Positions 1 to 8,551 of a stretch of 34,022 bases of DNA are shown piece by piece. Under the pieces are notes generated by a model. That model was given only the letters and a program-made list of their open reading frames with translations. It ran no database searches and was not told the DNA's origin. The stretch is taken from assembly GCA_024228115.1 (NCBI GenBank), contig JAAETT010000232.1, positions 1 through 34,022 on the forward strand, in the 5' to 3' direction. The DNA is from a bacterium (GTDB lineage: Bacteria > Myxococcota_A > UBA9160 > UBA6930). The translations under genes and the position numbers were made by a program. Every line of letters begins with the position of its first letter. Position 1 is the stretch's first letter.

Positions 1-1
1 A

Positions 2-100
2 GACGATCGCAACCGAACGACGAAGGGCGTCGACTGGCAATTCACGACCCAACAAGCCCGCGTGACACTGCGACGACTCTACCCCCAGCTTTTGGTGTGA
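2..100 (+). CDS. C-terminal end of a probable transposase (partial)
   Basis: An open frame enters from the left edge and stops at TGA 98-100, giving 32 codons that include the string VDWQFTTQQARVTLRRLYPQ. I associate the pattern DWxFTxxxARxxLxxLYP with the extreme C-terminus of some IS630-like transposases, where it follows the DDE catalytic core; this is from memory and the core itself lies outside the window. No start is visible. The stop is 17 bases before a large palindrome (118-204), which fits a mobile-element end or an associated hairpin repeat. It could be the tail of some unrelated protein, since only 32 residues can be read. Confidence 0.4.
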   Translation, partial: DDRNRTTKGVDWQFTTQQARVTLRRLYPQLLV

Positions 101-117
101 CAAGGGACTAGTCGGGG

Positions 118-204
118 GCGGGGACGTTCCTTGCGAACTTGCGTTGCCCGGGTTGTGGGGGACCCACAACCCGGGCAACGCAAGTTCGCAAGGAACGTCC
201 CCGC
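118..204. repeat. 87-bp near-perfect palindrome (42-bp arms, 3-base loop)
   Basis: Bases 118-159 are exactly complementary to 163-204, with a loop of only three bases (160-162, GGA). The arms begin with GCGGGGACGTTCCTTGCG and end in CCCGGGTTGTGGG at the loop. Such a long perfect inverted repeat is far beyond a normal terminator and has no U-tract. It sits between the transposase-like tail (stop at 100) and the murA start (233). It may be a REP/MITE-type element mobilised by a transposase, or two head-to-head element ends. In RNA it would form a very stable stem in the murA leader and would also stop transcription arriving from the left or recruit RNase III. Confidence 0.9.
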
Positions 205-232
205 TTCCGGAAGCGTCCGCTAGCTTCCTGAG

Positions 233-1528
233 GTGCAGCAAAGCGGAGATTGTTTCGTCGTCGAGGGTGGTCGGCCCGTTTCTGGGACACTCCAGCCCGC
301 CGGCAACAAGAACGAAGCGCTACCGGTCCTCGCAGCCTCCCTGCTGGCTCCAGGCCAGTCACGTCTCAGCAATGTGCCGGACATCCGGGATGTCTCCACG
401 CAACTGCGCATCATGTCGGAAATGGGCGTCGTCACTACCAGGGATCCGGACACCGGCGATCTCCGGATCGACACGGCGCCCCTCGAAGGTACGGCGCCCA
501 GCGCGGAACTTGGCCGAGCGATCCGGGGCTCGTTCCTGCTCGCGCCGGGCCTGCTCCATCGCACCGGCAGCGCGGTGCTTCCTCGCCCCGGCGGCGACCG
601 CATCGGACGGCGCCGGATCGATACCCACCTGCACGCCCTGCGTCTGCTCGGGGCCGAGGTCGAGAGCCGCGAACGCCAGGTGCATCTCCGCCTCGACGGT
701 CGCTTTCGCGGCACGGACATCTTCTTCGATGAAGCCAGCGTGATGGCGACCGAAAACGCCGTGATGGCAGCCACGGTTGCCGAGGGCCATACGCGCATCG
801 CCAATGCGGCCTCCGAGCCCCACGTCCAGGGCCTTTGCCGATACCTGAACGCGATGGGTGCCCAGATCCGCGGCATCGGGACCAACATGCTCGAAATCGA
901 GGGCGTCTCCGAACTTTCCCCCGCAGCCCATCGGGTTGGCCCGGATCACATCGAGATCGGCTCCTTCGTCGCCATCGCAGCGATGACCGGCGGCGCGCTC
1001 GAGGTCGTCGACGTCGTCCCCGATGATCTGCGCATGATGTTGATGGTCTTCGCGCGCCTGGGCGTCGAGACGCGCATCGACGGAACGACCTTGCGGGTTC
1101 CGGCCAAACAAGAACTCGTGATCCAGGACGATATGGACGGTGCAATCCCCAAGGTGGATGACGCGCCGTGGCCCGGCTTCCCGACCGACTTGAGTTCGAT
1201 CGCCCTCGTACTCGCCACGCAAGCATCGGGCACCGTGCTGATCCACGAGAAGATGTTCGAGAACCGCCTCTTCTTCGTAGACCGCTTGATCACCATGGGT
1301 GCCCGGGTCGTGTTATGCGATCCGCACCGGGCTGTCGTCACCGGCCCGATCCGCCTTCAGGGCGAGACCATCACGTCTCCCGACATTCGTGCCGGAATGG
1401 CGCTCGTCGCGGCCGCGCTCTGCGCTGAAGGGCGTTCCGTGATCATGAATGCCCATCAGATCGACCGAGGCTATGAGCGCATCGATGAGCGACTGCGAAA
1501 CCTCGGAGCCCATATCCACCGTACCTGA
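233..1528 (+). CDS. murA: UDP-N-acetylglucosamine 1-carboxyvinyltransferase, Asp-type
   Basis: MurA transfers enolpyruvate from PEP to UDP-GlcNAc, the first committed step of peptidoglycan synthesis, in the cytoplasm. The 431-residue length fits the family (about 420-430). Visible marks are the N-terminal substrate loop GNKNEALP (Lys26 equals the conserved Lys of GAKNAALP), the active-site loop [15 protein letters not shown], and the C-terminal [17 protein letters not shown]. The loop residue that is Cys115 in E. coli is Asp122 here (codon 596-598), the form found in mycobacteria and chlamydiae and known to be insensitive to fosfomycin. The start is GTG 233, the first possible one: an in-frame TAG lies at 221-223. 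The sequence is rather divergent (KNEALP, unusual PRPGGD), so a MurA-like paralogue cannot be excluded. Confidence 0.9.
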   Translation: MQQSGDCFVVEGGRPVSGTLQPAGNKNEALPVLAASLLAPGQSRLSNVPDIRDVSTQLRIMSEMGVVTTRDPDTGDLRIDTAPLEGTAPSAELGRAIRGSFLLAPGLLHRTGSAVLPRPGGDRIGRRRIDTHLHALRLLGAEVESRERQVHLRLDGRFRGTDIFFDEASVMATENAVMAATVAEGHTRIANAASEPHVQGLCRYLNAMGAQIRGIGTNMLEIEGVSELSPAAHRVGPDHIEIGSFVAIAAMTGGALEVVDVVPDDLRMMLMVFARLGVETRIDGTTLRVPAKQELVIQDDMDGAIPKVDDAPWPGFPTDLSSIALVLATQASGTVLIHEKMFENRLFFVDRLITMGARVVLCDPHRAVVTGPIRLQGETITSPDIRAGMALVAAALCAEGRSVIMNAHQIDRGYERIDERLRNLGAHIHRT

Positions 1529-1592
1529 AGAGGTGGAGCGGCCGGGCTGAGGGGCGACCGCCGATCTCCTGCGGGTTCTGCGTGATCCCGGC

Positions 1593-2243
1593 CTAACCCG
1601 AGCTGTCTTCTCTTCCCCAGCGATTCCAATACGTGACCTGATTTGCCGGGCGGCGATTGGCAGGGCGGAGATTGGCCCCCGCCATGTGGCCGATGGGGAG
1701 AAGCACGGTCTGGGTCACACCTTCGGGAATGCCGAGGGCCTGGGCAGCCTCGGCTTCGTGGACGAGGTGGAGCGTGGTCCAGGTGCTTCCGATCCCGCGA
1801 GCCCGGAGGGCCACCATCAGGGACCACGCGGCCGGCAGTACCGAACCGTAGAACGCGACCCGCATGGCATTCGTTTCCATCGGCGGGGCGCCTTCGGCAC
1901 AGACCAGGATCAATGCAGGGGTCGTCTCGAGGCGGTCGGCCAATTCCCTGGCGCGGGGCTTCGGACCACTCGAATCGGGTCGAAGGGCTGCATAGCTTTC
2001 CATCGCCCTGCGGTAGAGCGCAGCCAGCGCCGCCTTCGGTTCCGGCTCGTCGAGGACGAGGAAACGCCATGCCTCGAGGTTGGCGCCGGTGGGGGCCTGC
2101 ACCGCGACGTTGATACAAGCATCGATCAGGCCCCGGTCGACCGGTCGCTCCCAATCGAGGCGCCGCCGGACGCTTCGGGTCGTCGAGAGGGCCCACTCTA
2201 CCGAGTCGGCGAAGGCAGGGACGGTCTCGTCGGGTTGATCCAT
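1593..2243 (-). CDS. Nitroreductase-family flavoprotein
   Basis: The 216-residue protein has the nitroreductase fold signature: an N-terminal TTRSVRRRLDWERPVD segment, the FMN-contact stretch APTGANLEAWRFLVLD (about residues 50-65), and a later GIGSTWTTLHL segment (about 150-160) matching the conserved second flavin/dimer region. Members are FMN-dependent NAD(P)H oxidoreductases acting on nitroaromatics, quinones or enoates in the cytoplasm; the substrate cannot be read from sequence. Its start is 10 bases downstream of the stop of the MFS gene on the same strand, so the two are probably co-transcribed. It is clearly different from the BluB-type member of the same superfamily at 17697. Confidence 0.85.
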   Translation of the reverse strand: MDQPDETVPAFADSVEWALSTTRSVRRRLDWERPVDRGLIDACINVAVQAPTGANLEAWRFLVLDEPEPKAALAALYRRAMESYAALRPDSSGPKPRARELADRLETTPALILVCAEGAPPMETNAMRVAFYGSVLPAAWSLMVALRARGIGSTWTTLHLVHEAEAAQALGIPEGVTQTVLLPIGHMAGANLRPANRRPANQVTYWNRWGREDSSG

Positions 2244-2252
2244 CTGCCCACT

Positions 2253-3428
2253 CTACCCCGCGCGGTGTGCGAGCCCGCGATGAAGGCTTCTGAAGCCCAG
2301 AGTCGCGGTTCCGCTGGCCAGAGCACAAGCCACGAGCGCGAAACCTCCCATTCCATCCCAGCCGGCCACACCCAGGAAGAGCCCCATGCCGAGAAACGGC
2401 GCGATGGCGCCGCGCAGGCCCGTCAGCGTTGCATGCAGGCCCATGTAGAGACCGGCCCGCTCCGGATGGGCGAAATCGTTGTGTCCGAGCTGCCAGGCCA
2501 GGATTCCCCCGCCGCGGGCGATGCCTAGCATCGTCCTGCCGACCGCGATCCATGCAAGCGATCCGGTGATCGCACCCACACCGGTGAGTGCCTGGGAAAC
2601 GGCCCACAACCAGCTGTGATGAGATCGGAACTCGGTAATGTGGACGCGATCGATGTATCCGGCCCAGAGGGGAATCGTCACGATCGCCAACGCCATCGGG
2701 ATGACGGTCAGCAGGCCAATACTCACGGTGTAGCTCGCCGCGAGTTGGCGCGAGACCACGTAGAGCACGATGGGCTCTGTCATCATGTTCGAAACGCCCA
2801 ACAGGAATTGCCAGGCGAGGTAGCGTGCGAAGGTCGGATCGGTGCGTAGGATGCGCAGCGCGGCTAGTGGGCCGGCATCCTCTCTTCGGCTCTCCGCGCC
2901 GATCGCGACCGAGCCACGGGTCTCCTCCCCAGTCAACTCCACTCGCGCAAAGGCCAGCACACCGGGGAGGATCAGAAGCGCGGCACCGGCGTAGATCAGC
3001 CGGAACGCGTTCGGATCGCGATCGAGAATCAGTCCGCCGGCGAGCGACGTGGCGATCAGCACCAGACTGGAGATCACGGTCAGACGCGAGGTCACCCGGG
3101 CGCGCACTTCCGCTGGATAGTTGACCGTCCAGATGACGCTGCGAACCGTCACCACGCCGCCAATCACGAGGCGGCTCGCAACCAGGGCAGCAATCAGCAG
3201 CCAACCCCCGAGTGCACCCGCGGGCACCCATGCCACCGAGGCCACCAATGCCAGCAGCAGGACGTTCATCCCGACCAGGAGCGGAACCTTGCGCCGGCCC
3301 TCCGCGAAACGCGCCCACAGCACGCTCGACAGATTCCCGAACATCGGTGCGGCGCTGATCAGTGCCAGGGCCGCGGGATGAACGTGGAAGGTCTTGTCGG
3401 CGATCACCCCGACGAAGCCGCCCTCCAT
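2253..3428 (-). CDS. MFS transporter, N-terminus probably longer
   Basis: The product is a polytopic membrane protein with long hydrophobic stretches, for example VPLLVGMNVLLLALVASVAW and AGAALLILPGVLAFARVEL, and the basic loop FAEGRRKVPL after the second helix, as expected for the major facilitator superfamily. The ATG at 3428 gives 391 residues but starts inside the first membrane helix: the frame continues upstream as QFFLPISISVMEGGFVGVIA and beyond, to a stop at 3558-3560, and holds no ATG, GTG or TTG. A CTG at 3548-3546 overlaps the TGA of the upstream aldo/keto reductase gene and is a possible translationally coupled start. The substrate is unknown. The nitroreductase follows after 9 bases. 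Confidence 0.82.
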   Translation of the reverse strand: MEGGFVGVIADKTFHVHPAALALISAAPMFGNLSSVLWARFAEGRRKVPLLVGMNVLLLALVASVAWVPAGALGGWLLIAALVASRLVIGGVVTVRSVIWTVNYPAEVRARVTSRLTVISSLVLIATSLAGGLILDRDPNAFRLIYAGAALLILPGVLAFARVELTGEETRGSVAIGAESRREDAGPLAALRILRTDPTFARYLAWQFLLGVSNMMTEPIVLYVVSRQLAASYTVSIGLLTVIPMALAIVTIPLWAGYIDRVHITEFRSHHSWLWAVSQALTGVGAITGSLAWIAVGRTMLGIARGGGILAWQLGHNDFAHPERAGLYMGLHATLTGLRGAIAPFLGMGLFLGVAGWDGMGGFALVACALASGTATLGFRSLHRGLAHRAG

Positions 3429-3544
3429 GACCGAGATGGAGATGGGCAGGAAGAACTGGGCGAGCCGTTCCTGGCGATAGCTGCGCGCCGCCGCATCGGG
3501 AAGCTGGGGCCGGCGAAGCCGTTGGAATCGATTCGTCTTTCCGA

Positions 3545-4783
3545 TCAGCCCAGCATCCTACCGGCTGAACGCATGAGTTCAGGAATTGCGACAGCGTGGG
3601 GACAAGCCGTGGCGCACGGCGCTCCCGAGCACGAGAGGCAAGGCGCCGCGTCCCGACGAAGCGTCGCATATTCCTCCCTGCCGAGTTCCAGATCGCCGTA
3701 GTCCGCTGCGTACATTCGAGTGCGAAGCACCTGCGAGATCTCGACTCCGGTCGGACAGGCTGCCTCACACTCCGCGCAGCCATAGCGGCATTGGCTCCGC
3801 TCGGTTCTGCGGGCGTATCGGGTAAGCAGGCCGGCGTCGGCAGGATGTGGAGCGTCCCAACCGGATGCCATCAGATACTCATCCACCTGCTCGAGATTCT
3901 TCATCGTAATGATGGCCGCATCGACGAATGTGCTGGCAAGGGTCCAGCGCAGAGCTGCCTGGCCGAATGTCGCCCCAGCGCCTTCGTACGGCCGCATATC
4001 GTTCTGGCGCGCACCGCGAAGCGTCTTCATCGCCACGACACCGACCTTCTTCTCCTTGGCGCGTGCCAGTACACGCGGAAGGTCGGGCTGCCGGGCGACG
4101 AAATCGAACCGGCCAATGAACCTCTCATAGAACGCCGGATCCTGCCCGAAGTTGTATCCGACCAGCACGACATCGACATGGTCGGTGTCGAGCGCGCGAT
4201 CGATGCATTCGACCAGCCTGCCACCATGCCCGGACAACCCGGTGAAACGAATCTTGCCCTGCTGCTTCGCGCGGGTCGCAAACTCGAGCCACTCCTCGTT
4301 CTCGAGCCGGCGCACATCGTTCACGGCATGCTGGAAGTAGATATCCACACGATCGGTCGCCAGACGTTCGAGGCTTCCTTCGAGGTGGGACATCAGTTCG
4401 TCACGGGTGTCGGACCGCCCGTCCTGCACCTTGCTGGTGAGAACGATGCGATCGCGATCTCCGGCCAACGCTCGGCCGAGTGTGCGTTCGGCCTCGCCCC
4501 CCTTGTAGCTTTCGGCCGTATCGAAGAAGGTGACTCCGCGATCCAACGCCCGGCCCACGAGCGCTTCGTCACCGGCCAGGCGGCTGCTGCCGAAGCCGAT
4601 ATCGCTGATCTCGAGACCTGTCCGTCCGAGCCGAACCGTGCGGCGAATCGCCGGCTGCGGAGCCGGGGCAGCGACGGCGGCCAGGGGCGTGAAGGCAGCC
4701 CCCATCCCGAGACCAGAGGCCAGGGCCGTCCCCCGGCGCAGTAGCTCCCGTCGGTCGATCTCTGTCATCGCGGGCCTCCCCAT
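3545..4783 (-). CDS. Tat-exported aldo/keto reductase with C-terminal ferredoxin-like domain
   Basis: The 412-residue protein starts with a twin-arginine-type leader (RRELLRRGTALASGLG, then a hydrophobic stretch ending AVAAPAP), so it is probably exported folded to the periplasm. The aldo/keto reductase barrel follows (about 50-320), with the catalytic tetrad visible as Asp and Tyr in FFDTAESYKGG, Lys in VLTSKVQD and His in IYFQHAVND. The C-terminal part has two cysteine clusters, CRYGCAECEAACP and CLSCSGAPCATACP, typical of the 4Fe-4S tail of this oxidoreductase subfamily. The start at 4783 could be moved six codons in, to a second ATG just before TEIDRR. The downstream MFS frame overlaps its stop. 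Confidence 0.88.
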   Translation of the reverse strand: MGRPAMTEIDRRELLRRGTALASGLGMGAAFTPLAAVAAPAPQPAIRRTVRLGRTGLEISDIGFGSSRLAGDEALVGRALDRGVTFFDTAESYKGGEAERTLGRALAGDRDRIVLTSKVQDGRSDTRDELMSHLEGSLERLATDRVDIYFQHAVNDVRRLENEEWLEFATRAKQQGKIRFTGLSGHGGRLVECIDRALDTDHVDVVLVGYNFGQDPAFYERFIGRFDFVARQPDLPRVLARAKEKKVGVVAMKTLRGARQNDMRPYEGAGATFGQAALRWTLASTFVDAAIITMKNLEQVDEYLMASGWDAPHPADAGLLTRYARRTERSQCRYGCAECEAACPTGVEISQVLRTRMYAADYGDLELGREEYATLRRDAAPCLSCSGAPCATACPHAVAIPELMRSAGRMLG

Positions 4784-4912
4784 GCAGCGTAGCGCTCCGC
4801 TGAGATCGGCAATTTCCCTTGTGAATCAAAGACTTAGTGGATTCACGCAGATACGGCTCAAGTTGCCGATCGGTGGGGACGAACACTCACCCAAGCCCCC
4901 CGGGAGAACACC

Positions 4913-5284
4913 ATGGCCGCATCAGCCTGGACCGTCCCCGGCCCCAATATGGGTCCCACTGGAGAGCTGGCTCCGCCGGCTCTCCCCATCCCCGCGCAAT
5001 CGCGTCGCGGTGCTCGTAGATGGCTCGCGTGGTCCTTCCTGCCCACTCCTTTCCTGGGCTTCGCCCTGGGTGTGAGCTTGGCCATCGCCCAGGCACCGCC
5101 AAGTGAGCTGCCCGAGGGTCGCGTCGGGGCACCGCCACCTGCCCTCACCTGGCCCGTCCGGGAGCTGGAGCCCCGCTTCTGGAAGCCCGCCGGATCGACG
5201 GCCGTTCGACCCACGCCCCGTTTCAGCCAACGCAGGTATCACCCACCGGTACGGTTTGCGGCCAGGCCGACGTTGGTGCCATAG
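4913..5284 (+). CDS. Small hypothetical membrane or secreted protein
   Basis: A 123-codon frame begins with ATG 4913, preceded by a good GGGAG ribosome-binding site at suitable spacing. The product has a proline-rich N-terminus, a basic stretch SRRGARR, one hydrophobic segment (WLAWSFLPTPFLGFALGVSL, about residues 37-56) and a proline/arginine-rich C-terminus. That would suit a single-pass protein with a periplasmic tail. I recognise no family. It lies alone between divergent and convergent neighbours and ends 9 bases before the stop of the RND permease on the other strand. The ribosome-binding site is the main evidence; chance coding in high-GC DNA remains possible. Confidence 0.45.
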   Translation: MAASAWTVPGPNMGPTGELAPPALPIPAQSRRGARRWLAWSFLPTPFLGFALGVSLAIAQAPPSELPEGRVGAPPPALTWPVRELEPRFWKPAGSTAVRPTPRFSQRRYHPPVRFAARPTLVP

Positions 5285-5293
5285 AGCTGAGCC

Positions 5294-8200
5294 TCAGCCC
5301 TCAGCCGGAGCGTCACCCTCTCCGAGGGTTTCGGCCGAACCCTCCGCCGCAGCCTCCCGTGCTGCCCGTCGCACACGCGCAGGGCCGCGGTTGTCTCTAC
5401 GGCCGCGAAGAAGCAGGGCCACGTCTTCGACGACCAGATGCGCGCAGGGCACGAAGAAGAGTGTGATCAAGCTGGCGAAGATCACACCGAAGCCGAGCGC
5501 GATGGCCATCGGGATCATGAAGCGTGCAGACATGCCGCGCTCGAGCATCATCGGGGAGAGACCGACGAAGGTGGTGAGTGAGGTCAGCATGATCGCTCGC
5601 AGGCGGGCTCGCCCGGCGTCGCGAACGGCCTCGGCCAGCCGCGCGCCCTGGCTGCGCAAGCGATTCATGTGGTCGACGAGAACGAGGCTTGCGTTCACGA
5701 CCACACCTGAAAGCGCCACGAAGCCGATGATCGAGTACATGCTGAAGTCGTACCCGAGCAGCATGTGGCCTGCGATGGCGCCGACCAGGCCGAAGGGAAT
5801 GGCGGTCATGATGATGAGCGGCTGGATGTAGGAACGCAGCGGAACGGCGAGCAGTGCGTAGATCACCAGGAAGGCGAGCACCTGGCCACGCAACATGGCC
5901 GACATGAAGATCCGCTGCTCGGCCTGCTCTCCCTCGAAGGAGTGATGCACGCCCGGGTAGCCTGCCAGCAGCTCGGGGAGAACCTGCTCCTCGAGTTCGC
6001 CGACGATCTCGTTTGCGTTGGCCACAGCGACATCCACGTCGGCGGAGACCGTTACGATGCGTTGACGATCCACACGCCGAATGGCCGAGAAGCCTCTTCC
6101 AAGCTCCGCAGCGGCCACCGACGTGAATGGGACTTCGTCACCTTCCCGGGTGCGGATGCGCATGGCCTCCACATCCCCCAGCGAACGTCGGCGCTCGGCC
6201 GGGTACCGCACCATGACCTTCACTTCGTCTCGCCCGCGCTGGAGACGCTGGGCTTCCTCGCCGTGAAACGCCTGGCGAACCTGGCGGCCGACATCCTGGA
6301 GCGAAACGCCAAGAGCCTCCGCCGAGGGAAGAACACTGAACTGAAGCTCCTGCTTGCCGCCCCGAAACGAATCGGAAATGTCGAACACTCCCGGATAGGC
6401 AGAAAGGCGCCCCTTCAGATCGCTGGCGGCTTGCCTCAAACTTTCCAGATCGTTGCCACGAAGCTCGAGTTCGATCGGCATTCCAGCCGAAATGAGACTG
6501 TTGCGGAAGCCCAGCTCTTCGGCACCGGCGATGGTTCCGACCCGCTCACGCCAGCGCCGCTGCATCTCGTTCGTACCAACAGCCCGGGTCTCGGGACCCA
6601 TCAACTCGACCTGCACCTCACCCAGGTTGGCTGCGCTGCCGCCAGCGGCGAGATTCGGCAGAGGACCGGAGTGGCGGGAGGACGGCTGTTCGCCCACGGT
6701 CGTCTTCATGTGGACAAAGATGCTTTCGCCCCCGCCAGCCGTCTCCGCATCGGCCTCAGCCTGGATTTCCCTGGCAGTGGCTTGCAGGTGCTCGATGGCG
6801 CGGGCGGTTTCCTCCACTGGCGTGCCCGGTGCCATGGTCAGGGTCGCGCTGATCACATCTCCCTCGACCGGCTCCTGGAAGGTGAAACGCAGCCAGCCTC
6901 CTGCCAGGAGGCCCACGCTGAACAGCAACAGCGAAAGCGCCACCGCGATCGTCAGGTATCGCCACTCCAGACACCACTCGAGGGCGGGCCGATAGCGATG
7001 CTCGATCATCGTCTCGAGCCCCTGGGCCACGCGATCCTGGAACGCGCGCCAACCGCGGGACACCCGATGGGTCGGTTCATCGCTCGGCCGGCTCTTCCCA
7101 TGCCCCAGATGTGCCGGGAGAACGAACATGGCCTCGACCAGGGAGAAGAGCAGGCACGCGATCACGACCGTCGGAAGAACAGAGGTGAGCTTGCCCATCG
7201 AACCCGGGATGAAGAGCATCGGTGCGAACGCAGCGATGGTCGTGAACACTCCAAAAAAGACCGGAACAGCGATTCCCTGGGCACCTCGAATCGCACCCGT
7301 GAGCTTGTTTCCCGTGCGGAGCTGCTCGGTATAGGTGTTCTCGCCCACCACGATGGCGTCGTCCACGACGATCCCGAGCACGACGATGAAGCCCAGCAGC
7401 GAGATCCAATTGATCGTCTGGTCGAGGCTCGGAAGGATCGCCAAGGCTCCGAGAAAAGCGATCGGAATGCCGAGGCTCACCCAGAGCGCGAGCCGAAGGC
7501 GCAGGAAGATCGCGAGTACGGCCACGACCAACAAGAATCCGCTGCGGGCGTTGCGGAACATGCTGCCCAGGCGATCGTCGAGGAAATCCCCGGCATTCAT
7601 CCAGATCGTTACGAAGATCCCAGGGGGAAGGTCCGTCTTCGATCCTGCGACGTATCGCTTCACGGCGTTGGAAACGTCGAGCATCTTCTCATCGCCAACC
7701 TGGTAGACCTGCACCATCGCCGCAGGCTCACCGTCGAACGTCGAGTACTGGTCGGTCTCTGCGAAGCCGTCCGTCACCGTTGCGACGTCGCCAACCTTGA
7801 GGCGGGTTCCATCGCGGCGGGAAACCAACGCGATCTGCTCGAACGCCGTCCCCTCCGTGGCCTTTCCCTTGGCGCGCAGCAGGATCTCCCCACCCGCAGC
7901 GCGGACCGAGCCTCCCGGCTGATCGATCGACGATCGGCGCACGGCATTCGCCACATCGTCGAAGCTCACGCCGAAGCGTTGGAGCGCTTCTTCCGACACC
8001 TCGATCTTGATCTCGTAGGGGCGGACAGATGCCACGGAGACCTGGCTGATCTCGGGCAGTGCCGTTAGCTCATCCCGCACCTGCTCAGCGGCATGCTTCA
8101 GTGTGCGCTCATCGACGGCGCCGGAGACCGCAATCGCGAGCACGATGCGGCCGATTTCGGCCTGTTTGACGATCGGGCTCTTCGCTTCGTCGGGAAATCC

Positions 8201-8551
8201 CTCGATGGCATCGACCCGAGCGCGAACGTCGGCGAGCCTGCGGCTGAGATCCTCGCCCGCGCGCATCTCGACGACGACCGAGGCCATGCCTTCGGAAGCA
8301 GTCGATCGCACGCGTTTGATGCCGGGAAGCCCATCCAGGGCTTCCTCGATCCGGATCGCGATTGCTTCCTCCACCTCGTCGGGCGAAGCGCCCGGGTAGA
8401 CGACGCTGATCGTGACGATGTCGAGATCGACATCCGGAACCATCTCCTGCCCGATGGTCGGAATCGTGATCATCCCGCCAACCACCAGCAATGCCATCAG
8501 GAGGTTCGCGGCAACGTGGTTCTCGGCGAACCACGCGATCGCGCGGTTCAC
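5294..8551 (-). CDS. RND-family efflux permease (AcrB/MdtB-like)
   Basis: This 1085-residue inner-membrane protein is a full-length hydrophobe/amphiphile efflux RND transporter. It opens with the first helix MNRAIAWFAENHVAANLLMA, followed by the periplasmic porter region with VVYPGASPDEVEEAI. The proton-relay Asp pair is present in helix 4 (GIVVDDAIVVGENTYTEQ), and the second half repeats the architecture, with LVLVDHMNRLRSQGARLAEA near the C-terminus. It works with the adaptor encoded directly upstream and an outer-membrane channel that is not in the window. It starts with GTG 8551, which overlaps the adaptor TGA by four bases (GTGA), so translation is coupled. The substrate is unknown. Confidence 0.95.
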   Translation of the reverse strand: MNRAIAWFAENHVAANLLMALLVVGGMITIPTIGQEMVPDVDLDIVTISVVYPGASPDEVEEAIAIRIEEALDGLPGIKRVRSTASEGMASVVVEMRAGEDLSRRLADVRARVDAIEGFPDEAKSPIVKQAEIGRIVLAIAVSGAVDERTLKHAAEQVRDELTALPEISQVSVASVRPYEIKIEVSEEALQRFGVSFDDVANAVRRSSIDQPGGSVRAAGGEILLRAKGKATEGTAFEQIALVSRRDGTRLKVGDVATVTDGFAETDQYSTFDGEPAAMVQVYQVGDEKMLDVSNAVKRYVAGSKTDLPPGIFVTIWMNAGDFLDDRLGSMFRNARSGFLLVVAVLAIFLRLRLALWVSLGIPIAFLGALAILPSLDQTINWISLLGFIVVLGIVVDDAIVVGENTYTEQLRTGNKLTGAIRGAQGIAVPVFFGVFTTIAAFAPMLFIPGSMGKLTSVLPTVVIACLLFSLVEAMFVLPAHLGHGKSRPSDEPTHRVSRGWRAFQDRVAQGLETMIEHRYRPALEWCLEWRYLTIAVALSLLLFSVGLLAGGWLRFTFQEPVEGDVISATLTMAPGTPVEETARAIEHLQATAREIQAEADAETAGGGESIFVHMKTTVGEQPSSRHSGPLPNLAAGGSAANLGEVQVELMGPETRAVGTNEMQRRWRERVGTIAGAEELGFRNSLISAGMPIELELRGNDLESLRQAASDLKGRLSAYPGVFDISDSFRGGKQELQFSVLPSAEALGVSLQDVGRQVRQAFHGEEAQRLQRGRDEVKVMVRYPAERRRSLGDVEAMRIRTREGDEVPFTSVAAAELGRGFSAIRRVDRQRIVTVSADVDVAVANANEIVGELEEQVLPELLAGYPGVHHSFEGEQAEQRIFMSAMLRGQVLAFLVIYALLAVPLRSYIQPLIIMTAIPFGLVGAIAGHMLLGYDFSMYSIIGFVALSGVVVNASLVLVDHMNRLRSQGARLAEAVRDAGRARLRAIMLTSLTTFVGLSPMMLERGMSARFMIPMAIALGFGVIFASLITLFFVPCAHLVVEDVALLLRGRRDNRGPARVRRAAREAAAEGSAETLGEGDAPAEG

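Noticed and set aside
1540-1593. GGCCGGG/CCCGGCC inverted repeat between murA and the nitroreductase gene as a shared terminator
   Set aside because: The loop is 40 bases and no U-tract is present, so the pairing is not persuasive.
1471-3783. Very long open frame on the minus strand across the nitroreductase and MFS genes
   Set aside because: It is another frame of the same strand, rich in Arg/Pro/Gly with no family motifs; the two overlapping genes have clear motifs. In GC-rich DNA such long empty frames are common.
3596-4744. 382-codon plus-strand frame opposite the aldo/keto reductase
   Set aside because: It lies wholly antisense to a gene with complete catalytic motifs and has no recognisable domain.
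5765-8068. 767-codon plus-strand frame opposite the RND permease
   Set aside because: Antisense shadow; composition rich in His, Arg, Asp and Gly without fold motifs, while the minus strand encodes a full-length RND protein.
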